Assembly (NCBI GenBank): GCA_019426215.1
Contig: CM033404.1
Span: 3,038,001-3,102,000 of the forward strand
Source: Buddleja alternifolia
Taxonomy: Eukaryota > Streptophyta > Magnoliopsida > Lamiales > Scrophulariaceae
Length of the DNA: 64,000 nucleotides
Reading direction: 5' to 3'
Shown here piece by piece: positions 48,452 through 59,949 of this stretch. The notes beneath the pieces were generated by a model. The model had not been told where the DNA came from and did not search any database. It was given only the letters and a program-made list of their open reading frames with translations. The first letter of the stretch is position 1, and each line of letters opens with the position of its first letter. The translations under genes and the position numbers were made by a program.

Positions 48452-51400
48452 TGATACGCCCCAAAATTTGGTCATAAAAGACCCACTTGAATACATAAGT
48501 CTATCGTAGCTGTAGTTCCAATTTTAAAACATGGACCCAATTTTTATCAATGTATCTTAGGGTCCTACTCCTGAAACTATCATCCGCATCACGAAGTAAC
48601 TTAATATCCTTGAATAAAACTACCAGTTTTTACCTCTTGGATCGTCTATGTCTATTCCTGTTATCCTCCAAACTAGTCTCACTGCTCAACTCACCTACAG
48701 CTGGAAGGAAGGAATGAAACAAAATACATAAGCAAAGGCTTAGTGAGTGCCAGTGCTTGTGTGCAAGTTGCTTAAAATAGTTTTTAGACCCAAATGATAA
48801 ATTATTGAGGGAAAAACAATAATATTTTTTGTTGATTTTCAAAGGATCATTGAAATCCTAAATAAGAAAAGCAATTTGTGATCATAGTAACAATTAAGCA
48901 ATAGCTAGTATGAGACAAAGGTCTTAGTATATGCACGATGAGATTTTTTCAAATATCATTGAAACATGCTTGGAAAAAGTTACGTTCATGATAAAGCTGG
49001 AACAATTGGTGGTATAATATTTAAGTTTCAAAACATGCATTTAAAAAAAACATGTAGTTCAATGCAAGTATCACGTACAAGACATGTTTAAGTAACACGT
49101 ACAACACATGTTTATATAACACGTACAAGACACGCTTAAGCAGTAGGGGGCCATGTTAGCAATACCATCGCGTCCGATGATTTACCCACAACACTTTGGG
49201 TCCCGCTGCTTCTTCCTTATCACCCCTGAACAAGCGGCTTAAAAGCCATCACCTTATACCTCCCCACGCAGGCTCGCGATGCCCGATTTGGTCATATCCG
49301 GAGTATGCCACACGATAAATGACCCATGCACCCTCAGAGCACTCCGTCCTAGGTGCATGGATCTGGACGTGAATAGCGGGAACTGTTTAAGACCGCAAGC
49401 CCATGCTTGACCGGCCGAACCCTGCCCTATCCATCGCCCGACCTTGGGCCCAACACAACCACGTCAGATGCAACACGTCACAAGAACACCATCACGGCAA
49501 ATGATCACGATACAAGACCAATGATGGAGTAATTTCACAAAAATCATAAAACCGATGTTTATTTCGAAATCATTCTTGTATAAATTATGCATCTGAAATA
49601 AGCATGCAATCACGTATGTCACGAATGATGCAATGAAGTATTTTAGTTCACGATGAAATATTTAATCGAACAAATAGTTTTTCAGAATTTCCTTAAAAGA
49701 ATGTTTTCCTCGAATTCATTTTCACAAAACATGCCTGAAAAATTACTTTTGCAAGATACGTGTTTGAAAACATTCATGCAGGTAATAGTTGGTGCCAAGA
49801 ATTGGTGAATGTAAAATGAGTCCTGAATTTGATTTGAAAGTGTTGAAACTCATTTTCATGTCAAGTATTCAAAGCATGTTGAAAGTACATATATATATCT
49901 ATATATATATATATATATATGACGTATTCCTTCCAGTTTTGAAAGACATATAACTATAATTTTGAGAGGCAACTCACACTAACTTCCAAGTTATTCAGCG
50001 TCGTCCTCGAGCGGTTTACTAACACCACCTGTTAATCCAAGGATTATATTAGAAATCTATTCTCTAACACTCGTCTTAATAATCTACTCGAAAAATCCTA
50101 TGCGGTCCTATGAACTACATGAACATGCACGAAATACTATTCTCCCAAACTATGCTTAACTTCATTATATTCAAAGATTGACAAAACACTAAGAAAATAA
50201 ATCTGCGCGGTTTTGGTTTAAAATCTATTAAAATTCATAGAACATGATTTTACTTTTGAAATTTTTCAGAAACACCCGAGACTTACTGAAAAAGTTCAGG
50301 TAAAAGTTTCAAAGGTAAACTAGATTTGTAAGTAGCTGTTTCATCCTCCAAAACCCAGCCAAGCAGAAGCTGTTTTTACACAGGCAGGATACACTTCAAA
50401 AATTTGTATAAAATCTCCTGTTCATCAGAAGGCTCCAACATTTATAGGACATGCTCACAAGACACTCAAAATGGATCAGAAAATTTTTGGAAGCCAAATA
50501 AAATCTGTAGATACAAAATTTTCAGCTTATAACAAAGCATATCTGTAAATAAGTAATTCCCTGGCAGCAGTGGTTTGCCAATTTTTATAAAATTCACCAA
50601 AACTTCAAATATTTCCAAACTCCACGATTTTTTCTATAAACACAACAAAGTTTATTGAAAAATATTTTGGCTTCAAAATTTCATTCAATTGGATCTTCAA
50701 ATACATTGTAGAACACACATGCAAAAACTGAAATTGAGCTCATTTTATTTTCATGACAAAACCATCATGCATGTCTTAAATGATTCTTAAAAATAAGTTA
50801 AAACTCACATGCAATCACTTATCCATGTATAAGCTACATATATGGTCATGGATCTACAACAATTTATCCAAATCCTTCACTCATTCACACAAGCAATAAA
50901 AGTTTCTAGAAACTAAAATAGCAGACTGCGTAGGTCTATTGGTGGTCATTTTTAGACAATTTCCGCATCCATTTTCTGCAAACTTTATCATAAAACATAT
51001 CTATATTCAATAAGGATTCTAATGGAGGTCTTGCATGTACAATTAGAGCACGGAAAAAGGGGTTTGTTGGGCAATTGAATGTGAAACACAGATTCTGGAA
51101 TTGAAAAGAGCTTACTGGCAGTGATACTTTAAATACAAATTATGTAATGATTCCTCAACGATTTCTAAAGAACTTTAAATGTAAAGATATCTACACTCAT
51201 AGAGGTTTCTAAATATGGTCTTGCATGTAAGATCAAACCAACGAAAGAGTTGTTTCTTTCCCAAAGAAAATAGAACACAGTTCTGAAAATTGAAAATACG
51301 GACAGCTTACCGCACGGTTTGAAGCGATTTTTGAAACTTTTGGTAGCCAATTTGATAAATCCAATTCCATAGTATTATTTCTTATCCTCTTGTGAAGATT

Positions 51401-51880
51401 TTGAGATAAGGAACTCCCAATTTGGACATCATTGCGTCCTTCAAAACGTGCGAATACCAGCACTGCCAGTGCTGGAAATTTCTGTGCGGAAATTGCTTTG
51501 GGAAAATGGTTTCTATGTTGTGGGTTAAGCTTTCTCTTTCCATGGCTCTCTTAAACGGTTTTGTAGCTGAAAAGAGATGAAAATGGGAATGAACTCTGAT
51601 TTTAGAGCAAGAAATACATGAGTGGATGAGAGGAGAAAAGAAGAGCAAGGTAGGTGTGCATATATATAGGGATGATGAGGACTTTATTGCAAATTTTCTA
51701 TTTATCTTCTAGTCCTACAATTATTGTATCTTATTCCAAGGTTTATACATGAATATGAATTGATATAAAATCCCCCAATTACTAATACTAATACATGTTA
51801 ATCAAGTAATGTTCGTGGTGTCATACTACTAGTCATCGAATTAGTAAGTATACAAATACTAAGAAAATTCGGCTGTCACA
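48452..51880 (-). repeat. 5' LTR of the LARD-like element
   Basis: 3429 bp, differing from the other LTR by about ten substitutions and a few short indels, mostly in homopolymer and TA tracts. The TATA box lies at 51669-51660. Its last bases are GGGGCGTATCA, against GGGGCGTTACA in the other copy. Confidence 0.93.
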
Positions 51881-51885
51881 GAACT

Positions 51886-51906
51886 CTTGCCTCATTTTCA
51901 TCGATT
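51886..51906 (-). pseudogene. FAR1-related gene, displaced 5' piece of the interrupted exon
   Basis: Joining 51906-51886 to 40972 (one GAACT copy removed) restores a frame reading IDENEARVLYTSRAMRFAYD, as expected for an exon cut by the insertion. A weak acceptor (CTACAAG) lies just upstream. Confidence 0.45.
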
Positions 51907-52895
51907 CTTGTAGACTAGTGTTCATCCATCATATAACCCTGCTTTTTCACATCTTTAGTCCATCGATTATGGATAATATTTTCCCTAATGTACCTACCTT
52001 TCAATCAATACATCTATCATTTCACTTTATCTCTCATCAATAATTACATATTCCAACTATTCTCTATTTTCTCTTTCCTGCTTTATTATTTTTTAATCAT
52101 ATAATCATTATTAAAATAACTAACTCAATCATTTTACACGGAAAATTCCATTTTACACATCATACATCAATAAATTACATTTCATTTGACTCATTTTACT
52201 ACTTCCAATCAATTTCTGAAAATATAAACAAACACAATTAATACCAATACATCATTTTCGCACAAGGTGAACCATTGTGTCTATTTTTTTCAAATAACTG
52301 TGTGTGGTGTCCACACACAGTACACCTCAATGTGTGAAAGAGATAGACACAAGGAGTAACACTCCCGATCTACCATAGAAAATTCCCCAACTGATCACAA
52401 TACACATTGCCGAAACTTTCTCTAAAGATTTACTCATAAACATAAACTATCATAGCCTAACAGGTGACTTTTGTTCTACCATTTTCAGAATAAAAATGAA
52501 GTCACACAGAAAAATATGACTTTGTTCATTTTTTTGATAATTAAATATGACTTTATTCAAGCTAATATCTGTAATATATACTCGGCTCTCTTTGACAACT
52601 CTCCCAGAAATTTGAACGAGAAAACTAAATACAGGAGCAAATTTAATTTTACTGGAAGCATGAATACTGAAGGGTTTATTATTTATAAAAAGCTTGATTA
52701 CAAACGAAACACGAAGCTGTTACGAATTATTACAGACTGAGAATAACAAGCTGTTTATGTTATTATTTCTTATGTTATTACATTATATAACATTATATTA
52801 TACAGCAGCATTCTTAGAGAAATTAACATATGGCAAACATGGCACATTTATTTATTTTTATCGTAATCAAGCTAGGAAAACGAGTCACGATAATC
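51907..52895. other. Spacer between FAR1-related and dioxygenase remnants
   Basis: No gene could be assigned. A hairpin lies at 52272-52354: outer arms GTGTCTATTTTTTTC and GAAAGAGATAGACAC, inner stem CTGTGTGTGG/CCACACACAG with a 3-base loop. It may be a tiny MITE. Confidence 0.45.
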
Positions 52896-54008
52896 TTAAC
52901 AGTTTCCAGCAGTAACGACTTTTTTGAAATTGCTGAGTTTTCGGGTTGCATAATATTTTCCCCATCTATATCCCTTGTGCTTGGTTGGGTTTTCCTCATC
53001 ATTGAACTCCTCTAGGGGCTCCACCCATATGTAATGTGAAGGGTTTAAGAAGAATGCAATCGAATATCTTTCCTTCTTAGAATTGGTTTTCACGCGGTGC
53101 TCCACGCTCTCGTATTTATCGTTGCTCCAAATCTGTACAAACACTCAACTATCAAGTGACATTTTTTTTACCTTAAAATGGTCACAAGTGATGCATGTAA
53201 TGGAATCCCGGTGGAATATTCTGTCTATTCCAGCGGAAAGTGCTAAAATATAAATTTTTATAAAAACGAGTGTAATTCAGATAAAAAAGTATAAAGAAAA
53301 AAAGTTTATATAAAAAAGTGAAAAAACGCGAAAAGTTTGGATTATATTATACTAGTTGAATAGAACTACATTATATTTTATAATTTTAAAAACTAATAAG
53401 AAAAAAATAAATGAAGAGATATCTCATAATAAATATATATTAAAAGTATATGTGTCTTTTGTGATCGAATAAATAAGTTTTGGTGTTATTTGCCGCTTTT
53501 TTAATAGCACAATGGGGTAATCAACCATTTTTAATAACATATGGGGTAATGTACCTCTTTTTAAGAAAATAAAAGAGCAATATGCCTTTTACCCTAACTT
53601 CCCCTCCCACCCTCAAGTCCGAATGTCAAAATATATATTCAGCCTAATATATAAAAATCTGGTTCCGACCCTGATTAGACACCGACAAAGTCAAACTTCT
53701 AAATCTAGATATAGTACCTGGATTAGATCACCAACATTGACAATATAAGCACCAGGGGTAGGTTTGACAGAAATCCACTCTTCATCACCTTTTCTCTTCA
53801 CTTCAAGTCCTCCAACATCATCTTGAACCAAGATTGTCTTGATTGAGGATCAGGGCTAGCCGGATAATAATTGAGCCGCGTAAAGGTCGTTGTCTCCTTA
53901 AAGAAGCCATCAAACCGATCTTTTTCTAAGCCTAAGCTCAATGCTATAAGTTCCATTAACTTGTTACTCAGTTTTTGCATTTCTGCGTTGTACCCTTCGC
54001 ACACCTCT
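52896..54008 (-). pseudogene. 2-oxoglutarate/Fe(II) dioxygenase (DOXC class), C-terminal half, deleted active site
   Basis: Two exons: 54008-53718 and 53132-52896, intron 585 bp (CAG|GTACTA, TTTGTACAG|ATT). Exon 1 codes EVCEGYNAEMQKLSNKLMEL, TTTFTRLNYYPASPDP, then after a break DDVGGLEVKRKGDEEWISVK and GAYIVNVGDLIQ. Exon 2 codes IWSNDKYESVEHRVKTNSKK, ERYSIAFFLNP and YATRKLSNFKKVV. About 14 residues normally between LNYYP and the DDVGG segment, including the HxD iron ligands, are deleted, with a frameshift. The distal His (SVEHRV) and the RxS 2-oxoglutarate motif (RYS) remain. The N-terminal exons are missing, and a gypsy LTR adjoins the upstream intron. Such enzymes oxidise hormones or specialised metabolites; this copy cannot. 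Confidence 0.85.
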
Positions 54009-54087
54009 CTGCAAAAATAAATCATTATCAATATGTATATATACGTATAGATGCTACGTATATACTATTCACACAAATTTTCGAGTC

Positions 54088-54959
54088 TGCAATTTAAAAA
54101 GACAAGGAAAGATAATATGGACAAATAAATAAATTAACTTAAAGAAAATTACAATTTTAGTGGAATAATTCTCCTATCGAAGACTAATCCCCTGATTCTT
54201 CACTCCAAATACAATTCAAGGGCTGAAAAGCTTGTTCTTGAACCAAAGGCGTATTTCTCCTCAGATTTGTTGAAGAAAAAATGAATACCCAGATGATTTG
54301 ATTGTTGTTGAAGATGTGATTTCTCCTCGGATTTGTTGAAGAAGAATCAAACACCTTGATGATTTGATCGTTGTTGAAGATGTATCTCCTCCTCGGATTT
54401 GTTGAAGAAGGAACAAACACCTCGATGATTTGACTGCTTTTGAAGATGTTGAACCTTCGCAATTGATGAAGAACACTTTGACTTGACTAAGAGAAGACTT
54501 CAATTCTCTAGCTTGTAGACTTGTGTGTATGTATGTATCTATGTATGTAGTATGTAAATGAAGCCTCTTGACCCCCTATTTATAGATGTTTGAGTAGGAG
54601 AGTCTTAGACTTTTGGGCTTCTCTGATCTATCTCTTGAAAATCATTAAAAGAGATATTATCAGATTTATATTGATTTGGTTGACACATATTTGAATGTGC
54701 CACGTGTCATCATCCGATTAGTCACTTATTTGTTGGACTATGAAACTTGATTTGATTGGATGAGACACCTCCATTTGGCACATGGCAACCTCTGATTTGC
54801 TATAAAATATACACTAAGTTATCAATTAAAATTAATAATTTTATTTATGAAATTAAATTTGGTAAAATCCATAAAATAAAATAATAATCTTAAATTAATA
54901 ATTAATGTCATATTTTACACATGTCATCTTCCAATTAGACAAAAATTAATTCGTCTACA
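54088..54959 (-). repeat. 3' LTR of a gypsy element
   Basis: On the minus strand it begins TGTAGACGAATTAATTTT right after a polypurine tract (AAGTGGGGGCATT). It has a TATA box (CTATAAATAGGGG, about 54587-54575) and runs into the intron of the dioxygenase pseudogene. The end at about 54088 (TTGCA) is approximate. No second LTR lies in the window, so the element is incomplete. Confidence 0.65.
54258..54455. repeat. Three tandem copies of a 66-bp unit inside the LTR
   Basis: TCRGATTTGTTGAAGAA starts at 54261, 54327 and 54393. Each copy also has ACCTYGATGATTTGA and GTTGAAGATGT. The period is a multiple of three, so both strands are open across it, but nothing suggests translation. Confidence 0.85.
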
Positions 54960-54974
54960 AATGCCCCCACTTCA
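54960..54974 (-). other. Polypurine tract of the gypsy element
   Basis: GAAGTGGGGGCATT on the minus strand, directly before the LTR start. This gives the orientation of the remnant. Confidence 0.7.
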
Positions 54975-55916
54975 AGGCTCGGCGAAGAACGTGTCAAGTA
55001 ATCACGAGAGAGGCTATGCTTGAAGTACTCAATTCTTCTCATTCAGCACTTTTTTTTTTTTTTGAAATGAGGAAGAACTAGTGATCTTGTACTTGAGCTT
55101 CGTATAATTTTCCACTTGAATTTCACGAAATGATATTAAGCTTTTAAGAAATAAAACCAAATCATTCATGCCTTGATTTTAGTTGCCCGGCGTTTTGGTG
55201 CAGAATAGGCCTTCAAATGGAGAATCTTGTGAAGGAGAAGTCCCATTTAATTTGGCTGCAAGTTTAAGCAGAGACCCACTTGTGTCGAAGAGTTTGAAAC
55301 TTTGTGAAATAAACTCATTATTTCAGTCCATTTTCAATTAGAATTCCATCAAATTTCAAGGAAATAAGATGGGAATTTTAATTTGAAACTAACGAAGCAT
55401 ATACCCCTTAACTTCAAGGCCCAATAGGATGGAGACCTTAGAGGTTTAGTTTGCTGCAATTGCATTCACTCCAGGATTAAGCCCATCAATTGCTTAATTT
55501 ACTCACAACCAGGCTCAATATATTCGACGTGCAATTACTATCAAATTTTATTTGAGATGAAGTCCATAGTAGAGTTTATCTTCGAAAGAAGCCTCGCCCA
55601 TGACTCACTTGGAGGCTAGACCAATTTAGAATTTCAAATTGCTGCATCCCTCGAGTCGAGGTTCTATCTAATGATTATGATTCTTTTCTTGATCTTTTTC
55701 AGTTTGTCTCTTGACTTGGGAAGTCTTTCAATTCTTTATTCAATATTTTTTATGGTGTTTGACTCTCCGGATCGGGCTTCGTCTGGGCATATTTATGAGC
55801 CATTTCCTTTTGGTTCCTCCAAGTTCACAGGTGCACCTGAGATAAGCAAGGTGCCAAAAGACCTGTTCGAGCCCATTGCTTCAAGATGCTCACCGCCAAA
55901 ATAATGCATATCTCCT

Positions 55917-56245
55917 TATTTTGCCTTGACTCGAAGGGGGTGAGCTTCGGATTTCTCTGAATTTCTCTTTTTGGCAAAATGGTACTTGACTTCTCGGGCT
56001 AATCGTTCATATGAGACCATCGTACTTAGGAGGTAAAGATGTGAACCTCTCCTGGACTCATCCGCTTTAATGAATATTTGGATTCTTATCGCATTCGTCT
56101 TATCGTGGGACGTCATTATGCGCTCTAAGATTATGACATGCTCATCTGGATCTTTGATCCCATCACATTAAAGTAAGCTCGGGCTTCTAAAGTTGGGCAA
56201 CACCGTTCCGGCCACGGTGTATTCGTAAAAGGAGACCTCTTCTTG
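55917..56245 (-). pseudogene. Gypsy gag fragment
   Basis: On the minus strand, VAGTVLPNFRSPSLL, then CDGIKDPDEHVIILERIM, then RRGSHLYLLSTMVSYERLAR and EVKYHFAKKRNSEKSEAHPL. This matches the retrotransposon gag domain of plant Ty3/gypsy elements (pattern LPxxFKxPxLxxYDGxxDPxEHL, then LPxGSIxSYExLAxxFxxHFAxxR). One in-frame stop follows SLL. The N-terminal gag region probably continues to about 57240 in mixed frames. No protease, reverse transcriptase or integrase sequence lies between gag and the 3' LTR, so pol has been deleted or never existed in this copy. Confidence 0.75.
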
Positions 56246-57263
56246 GGGATAATTTTGACATATCTCAATCGATGCTAGAGATTTCTCCTCTCATTCTCCA
56301 CTGGCTCTGGGGACCTGTTCAGCGCTGTGTGATAATGACTAGGACATCATTATCTTTTTGTCTTCTTTCGTGCTTCTAAAAGGGGTGGTCAGTTCGGCTC
56401 TTGGCCTCATTTAGCCTCTCAGTACTATACATCTCTTGGCGCCCACGCTGGATTCCTCTAGGTCTGCTCTTCTTCTTCATGGCCTTCTTCTTTCCCTTCA
56501 CTATGTGGGACTTTCTAATGGAAACAACAATTGTGGTGGGGCTTTACATCTCTTGGGATTCCATAGGTCCACCTTGCCCTCCTTTTTTGGGATAGGTCTC
56601 TGGAGTTCTACTCGCGAACAAGAGCACTCGATCGCAATCGCTCATTACCCTCTCTAGGGAATAACTGGATAAATAGGGGTATGCTCCTCCTTGGCACCAT
56701 TCTAAATTAAGGTCGAGCTGGAGAGAAGTCATGAGCTTGATTATTCTCCCTCATGCCCAGTCAATTATTGTATTTCTGAGCTTTATCTGGGGCACCAACA
56801 TGAGCTCTGTGAGGTCACTCCAGTCCGAAGTAGATAGTCATTTTTCTTGGCGATGGATGTACGCGTTAGAGATCTGCTCTCTGGAGGTGGACCGGCTCTC
56901 TCGCGCGATGGAACTCCTCTTTTGGATCGTCATCGATCAACTCCACGCGAGTAGAACTCCAGATCGAAATAGGTTAAAGTTCCTCGAAAGGGGTATAGGT
57001 GCTGGAGATCTATTCTCTGCTTCATTGAGCCACGCGCTACTTTAGACCTCACGTTGTTGATGTGGTGGCCTCCTTGCTGGAAGGACTTGCTCCTTCTCAT
57101 AGTGGTGCTCCTCTTCTAGATCATCATCGGTCCATTCATTTTCTGGAAATTATAGAAGAGGCGGGGGCACATCCTCCATTGGTACTACTCCAACTCGAGG
57201 TCTAGTTTGTTGAGGGCCATAAGCTTGATTTTATCTCATGGATGGGTTGGCTTTCGACCTCCT

Positions 57264-58116
57264 CTTCATTTAGAGCTCTCAACCTCCATCAATCATCATC
57301 TTTCTGAGCTCGACTCTGATCACTTGGACCACGGGCTCCGATCAAGGTCCTTCCTCACATAGGCTCTGGGGGGTCATTTCAGAATGAAAATGGATGACCA
57401 TTCGTCCTTGGTGTCTTCTCGCCTATCATATCTTTTTGAGGACCTCTTCATTTAGAGCTCTCCACCTCCATCGATCATCGTCTTTCTGGGCTCGACTCTA
57501 GTCATTTAGACCACGGTGTCACGCCCCGATAGATTTCAAGAATTCTTCCCACTAAATGAGGCTCCAAAAGCCCATAGAGCCACACAACCTTGTATATATA
57601 GTAGTAGATAGAATAATCTAGAATGTATCTAGATGTGTAGAGAATTGGTAGAGTTCTCTAGAATTATGTAGAGACATGGTAGGTAGAGTCACCTAGAAAG
57701 TTCCATGTAAATATCTAGTGGAATAATCTAGATGATAGATTATAGTCGTAGGATCAAGATGATCTCAACTGTCCATTGAGGAGGGGGATCACTATAAATA
57801 GGGGCTAGGAGTTCATTTGTAAACATCTAAGAAAGTTGTATCCAAGAATTTGTGAGCAATACAAGCATATAAAAGTTTTCTCTAAGCTTTCTTGTGATCT
57901 TTGCCATTTTCCCTTTAGCACACGAGCACGAGTGGGAGAGGCTGACTTAGCACGAGTCACGCAAGAGGCGGGTCGAAGCTAAGTGCCGCACGAGACGTTA
58001 GTAGTGAGGCTAAGTCCGTGACAACAGGCTCCGATCAAGGTCCTTCCTCACATGGGCTCTGGGGGGTCATTTCAGAATGAAGATGGATGACCACTCGTCC
58101 TTGGTACTTTCTCCCT
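57264..58116. repeat. 182-bp tandem duplication, second copy split by a solo LTR
   Basis: CTTCATTTAGAGCTCTCMAC starts at 57264 and 57446. The first copy continues without a break (GGACCACGGGCTCCGATCAA). The second is interrupted after GACCACGG at 57516 and resumes at about 58024 with ACAGGCTCCGATCAAGG. The intact copy thus shows the empty site. Confidence 0.85.
57517..58023 (+). mobile_element. Solo LTR, 507 bp
   Basis: It starts TGTCACGCCCCGATAG and ends GTCCGTGACA, so the ends are inverted TGTCA/TGACA. A TATA box (CACTATAAATAGGGG, about 57792-57806) gives plus orientation. Flanks CACGG and ACAGG are consistent with a mutated 5-bp target duplication when compared with the undisturbed copy at about 57336. 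No internal retroelement sequence is present. Confidence 0.8.
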
Positions 58117-59949
58117 TACCAAATCTTCTTGGCTTATGACAACTTTATTCGTAATTATGAGCTTCTGCAGAGGGCATTTTGGTAAAAAGGTCATTATGGG
58201 GTATTTTACCCCATATCAAATTCATATATATATATATATACACAAAATAATACTAGATGAATAATACTATATTATATGAAAATAAAAGATATAATACATA
58301 TATATCTACGCATGCATTCATATAAAGATAGAATACATATATATCTATGCATGCAATACACACAAAATAACACACACACACACACATACCAGAGTATGGC
58401 GTTCTATACTTCGAGCATCCATTTCCTTACAGAAATCCATCCTGGCGGCGGCCATGTTCCCTGGAATAGAGTGCGTACAAGTGTTGCGCAGAGAGAGCTT
58501 TTCTTGATTTTCTTGAAGTGAAACGGAGAATGTACATGAGATTGAGAGGAGAGAGGGTTTGTGGGGTATAAACTTGTACGCGTAGAACTTTTCTTGATTT
58601 TCTGAGGGTTTGTGGGGTATAAACTTGTACGCATAGAACTTTTCTTGATTTTCTGAGGGTTTGTGGGGTAAGTGTGAGAGGACAAAGTGTTCGTATCAGA
58701 GAGTTTTGCAATAATACTTTTTTTGACTTTCTTGATTGGAACATACGTGAGAGTGAGAGGAGAGAGAGTTTGTGGCGGTTATAAATGTGAGAGTGAACTT
58801 TCCTTTTCCTTTAAAAGTGTACATATCAGAGAGAGTGTTTGCAGAGTGATAAGTGGGTTACTTTGATAAGTGCATATTTTGTTGAGCTGTGGGCCCCACG
58901 ATTTGTACAAAATAAAGGGGATAATTGCATCGACCTCCCCTGAATTATGAGTTTTTGGCATCCACATCCCTCACATTTGAAAAATTGGTATAGACTTCCC
59001 CTCCTTTACTTTTTTCATTATATTTTATAGTTAAAAACTAAAATACCCTTCACTTTTGAATTAAAATAGTTAACTTTCACTTATAATGATTAATGTGGAT
59101 TAACGTGGTGGAGAATGAAAAATTATCAAAATATCTTCAAATGACGTAATAATTAAAAAATAAATAATGTGGCATCTACAATTTAAAATTCTACAAATAT
59201 AACTCTAAACTTTTAAAAGAATATCCTCTTGATGAGCCGTGAATTCGTTTTGTGATCTATAAATATTATTGCTTAAGTATGTCAATATAATTCAAATGTT
59301 TTCCATAACCCGAAGAAGTAAGAACCTGAAAATCTTTATATACTTGAAATTCTATTTATTCATATATGCTTTTTCATAAGAAAATCCAACAACTTCTTCC
59401 AAAAATGTGCTAATTTAGAAGTAGTATATTCTATTGAAAAATAATAATATTACAGAAATAGTTCAAAACTTAAAAGTAGCACAACATAATATTTGTTTTT
59501 TCTTTCTTGAAGCTCGTCTTAATTGAAAAATAAGGAACACCCATATTATCACCATAAATTCTTAAACATGATGTGAATTGAAGTCTAAAAGACAAATAGA
59601 ATTATGATTTATTCTTAACATCCGTCGTTTAGACTTAAAAGGAATTATAAAATTCTTAATTCTCTAAGCTCAAATCCAAAATCCAACTGTCAATTCCATG
59701 GTTAAATTTCATTGCACTAAGGGTCTGTTTGGCACGTTTTTGTTTTTAAATTTCTGCAGAATAGTTCTACAAAATAATTTTTGAAGAGCAAAAATTGCTG
59801 GAAACCTGTTTGGCCCACTATTCTGCAGAATATATGTTCTTGGAGAATGTGTTTAGATGAAATTATTTTGCAATGAAGAAAACACAGAAACACGTTTGGA
59901 AGGACGTGTGTTTAAGTAAAATGTTGACACTTGTTATATAATATTCAGT
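58117..59949. other. Spacer with a possible minus-strand first exon and microsatellites
   Basis: On the minus strand 58456-58391 starts in a good context (GGAACATGGCCGCC) and runs about 22 codons to a GTATGTGTG donor-like site; its leader holds a 51-bp tandem repeat and a TTATAACC at about 58784-58777. The product is unknown and no later exon was found. CA/TA microsatellites occupy 58216-58387. A GGGGATAATTGCATC end at 58917 looks like one TIR without a partner. GGGTCTGTTTGGCAC at 59721 resembles a Tourist-type end without a partner. Confidence 0.35.
58553..58670. repeat. 51-bp tandem repeat in the leader of the possible exon
   Basis: GAGGGTTTGTGGGGTATAAA starts at 58553 and 58604, with a partial third copy at 58655. 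The two full copies differ by one base. Confidence 0.9.

Larger units (their letters stand above)
40973..51880 (-). mobile_element. LARD-like LTR retrotransposon, 10.9 kb, noncoding, intact termini
   Basis: Two 3.43-kb LTRs flank a 4.05-kb internal region. Target duplication GAACT lies at 40968-40972 and 51881-51885. On the minus strand LTRs run TGTGACAGCCGAATTTTC to GGGGCGTTACA or GGGGCGTATCA. A primer-binding site complementary to initiator tRNA-Met (TGGTATCAGAGC, 48448-48437) follows the 5' LTR by three bases, and a polypurine tract (AAGGGGGGAAGAG) abuts the 3' LTR. The internal region has no frame above about 75 codons and no gag or pol motif, so it must depend on proteins of another element. 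Large LTRs with a noncoding core match the LARD class, usually linked to gypsy. I counted about ten substitutions between LTRs. Confidence 0.9.

Noticed and set aside
58917..59110. MITE beginning GGGGATAATTGCATC
   Set aside because: Only one end is visible; no inverted partner was found before 59949.
59721..59945. Tourist-like element beginning GGGTCTGTTTGG
   Set aside because: The other terminal repeat was not found on either side of the nested Mutator-like element.
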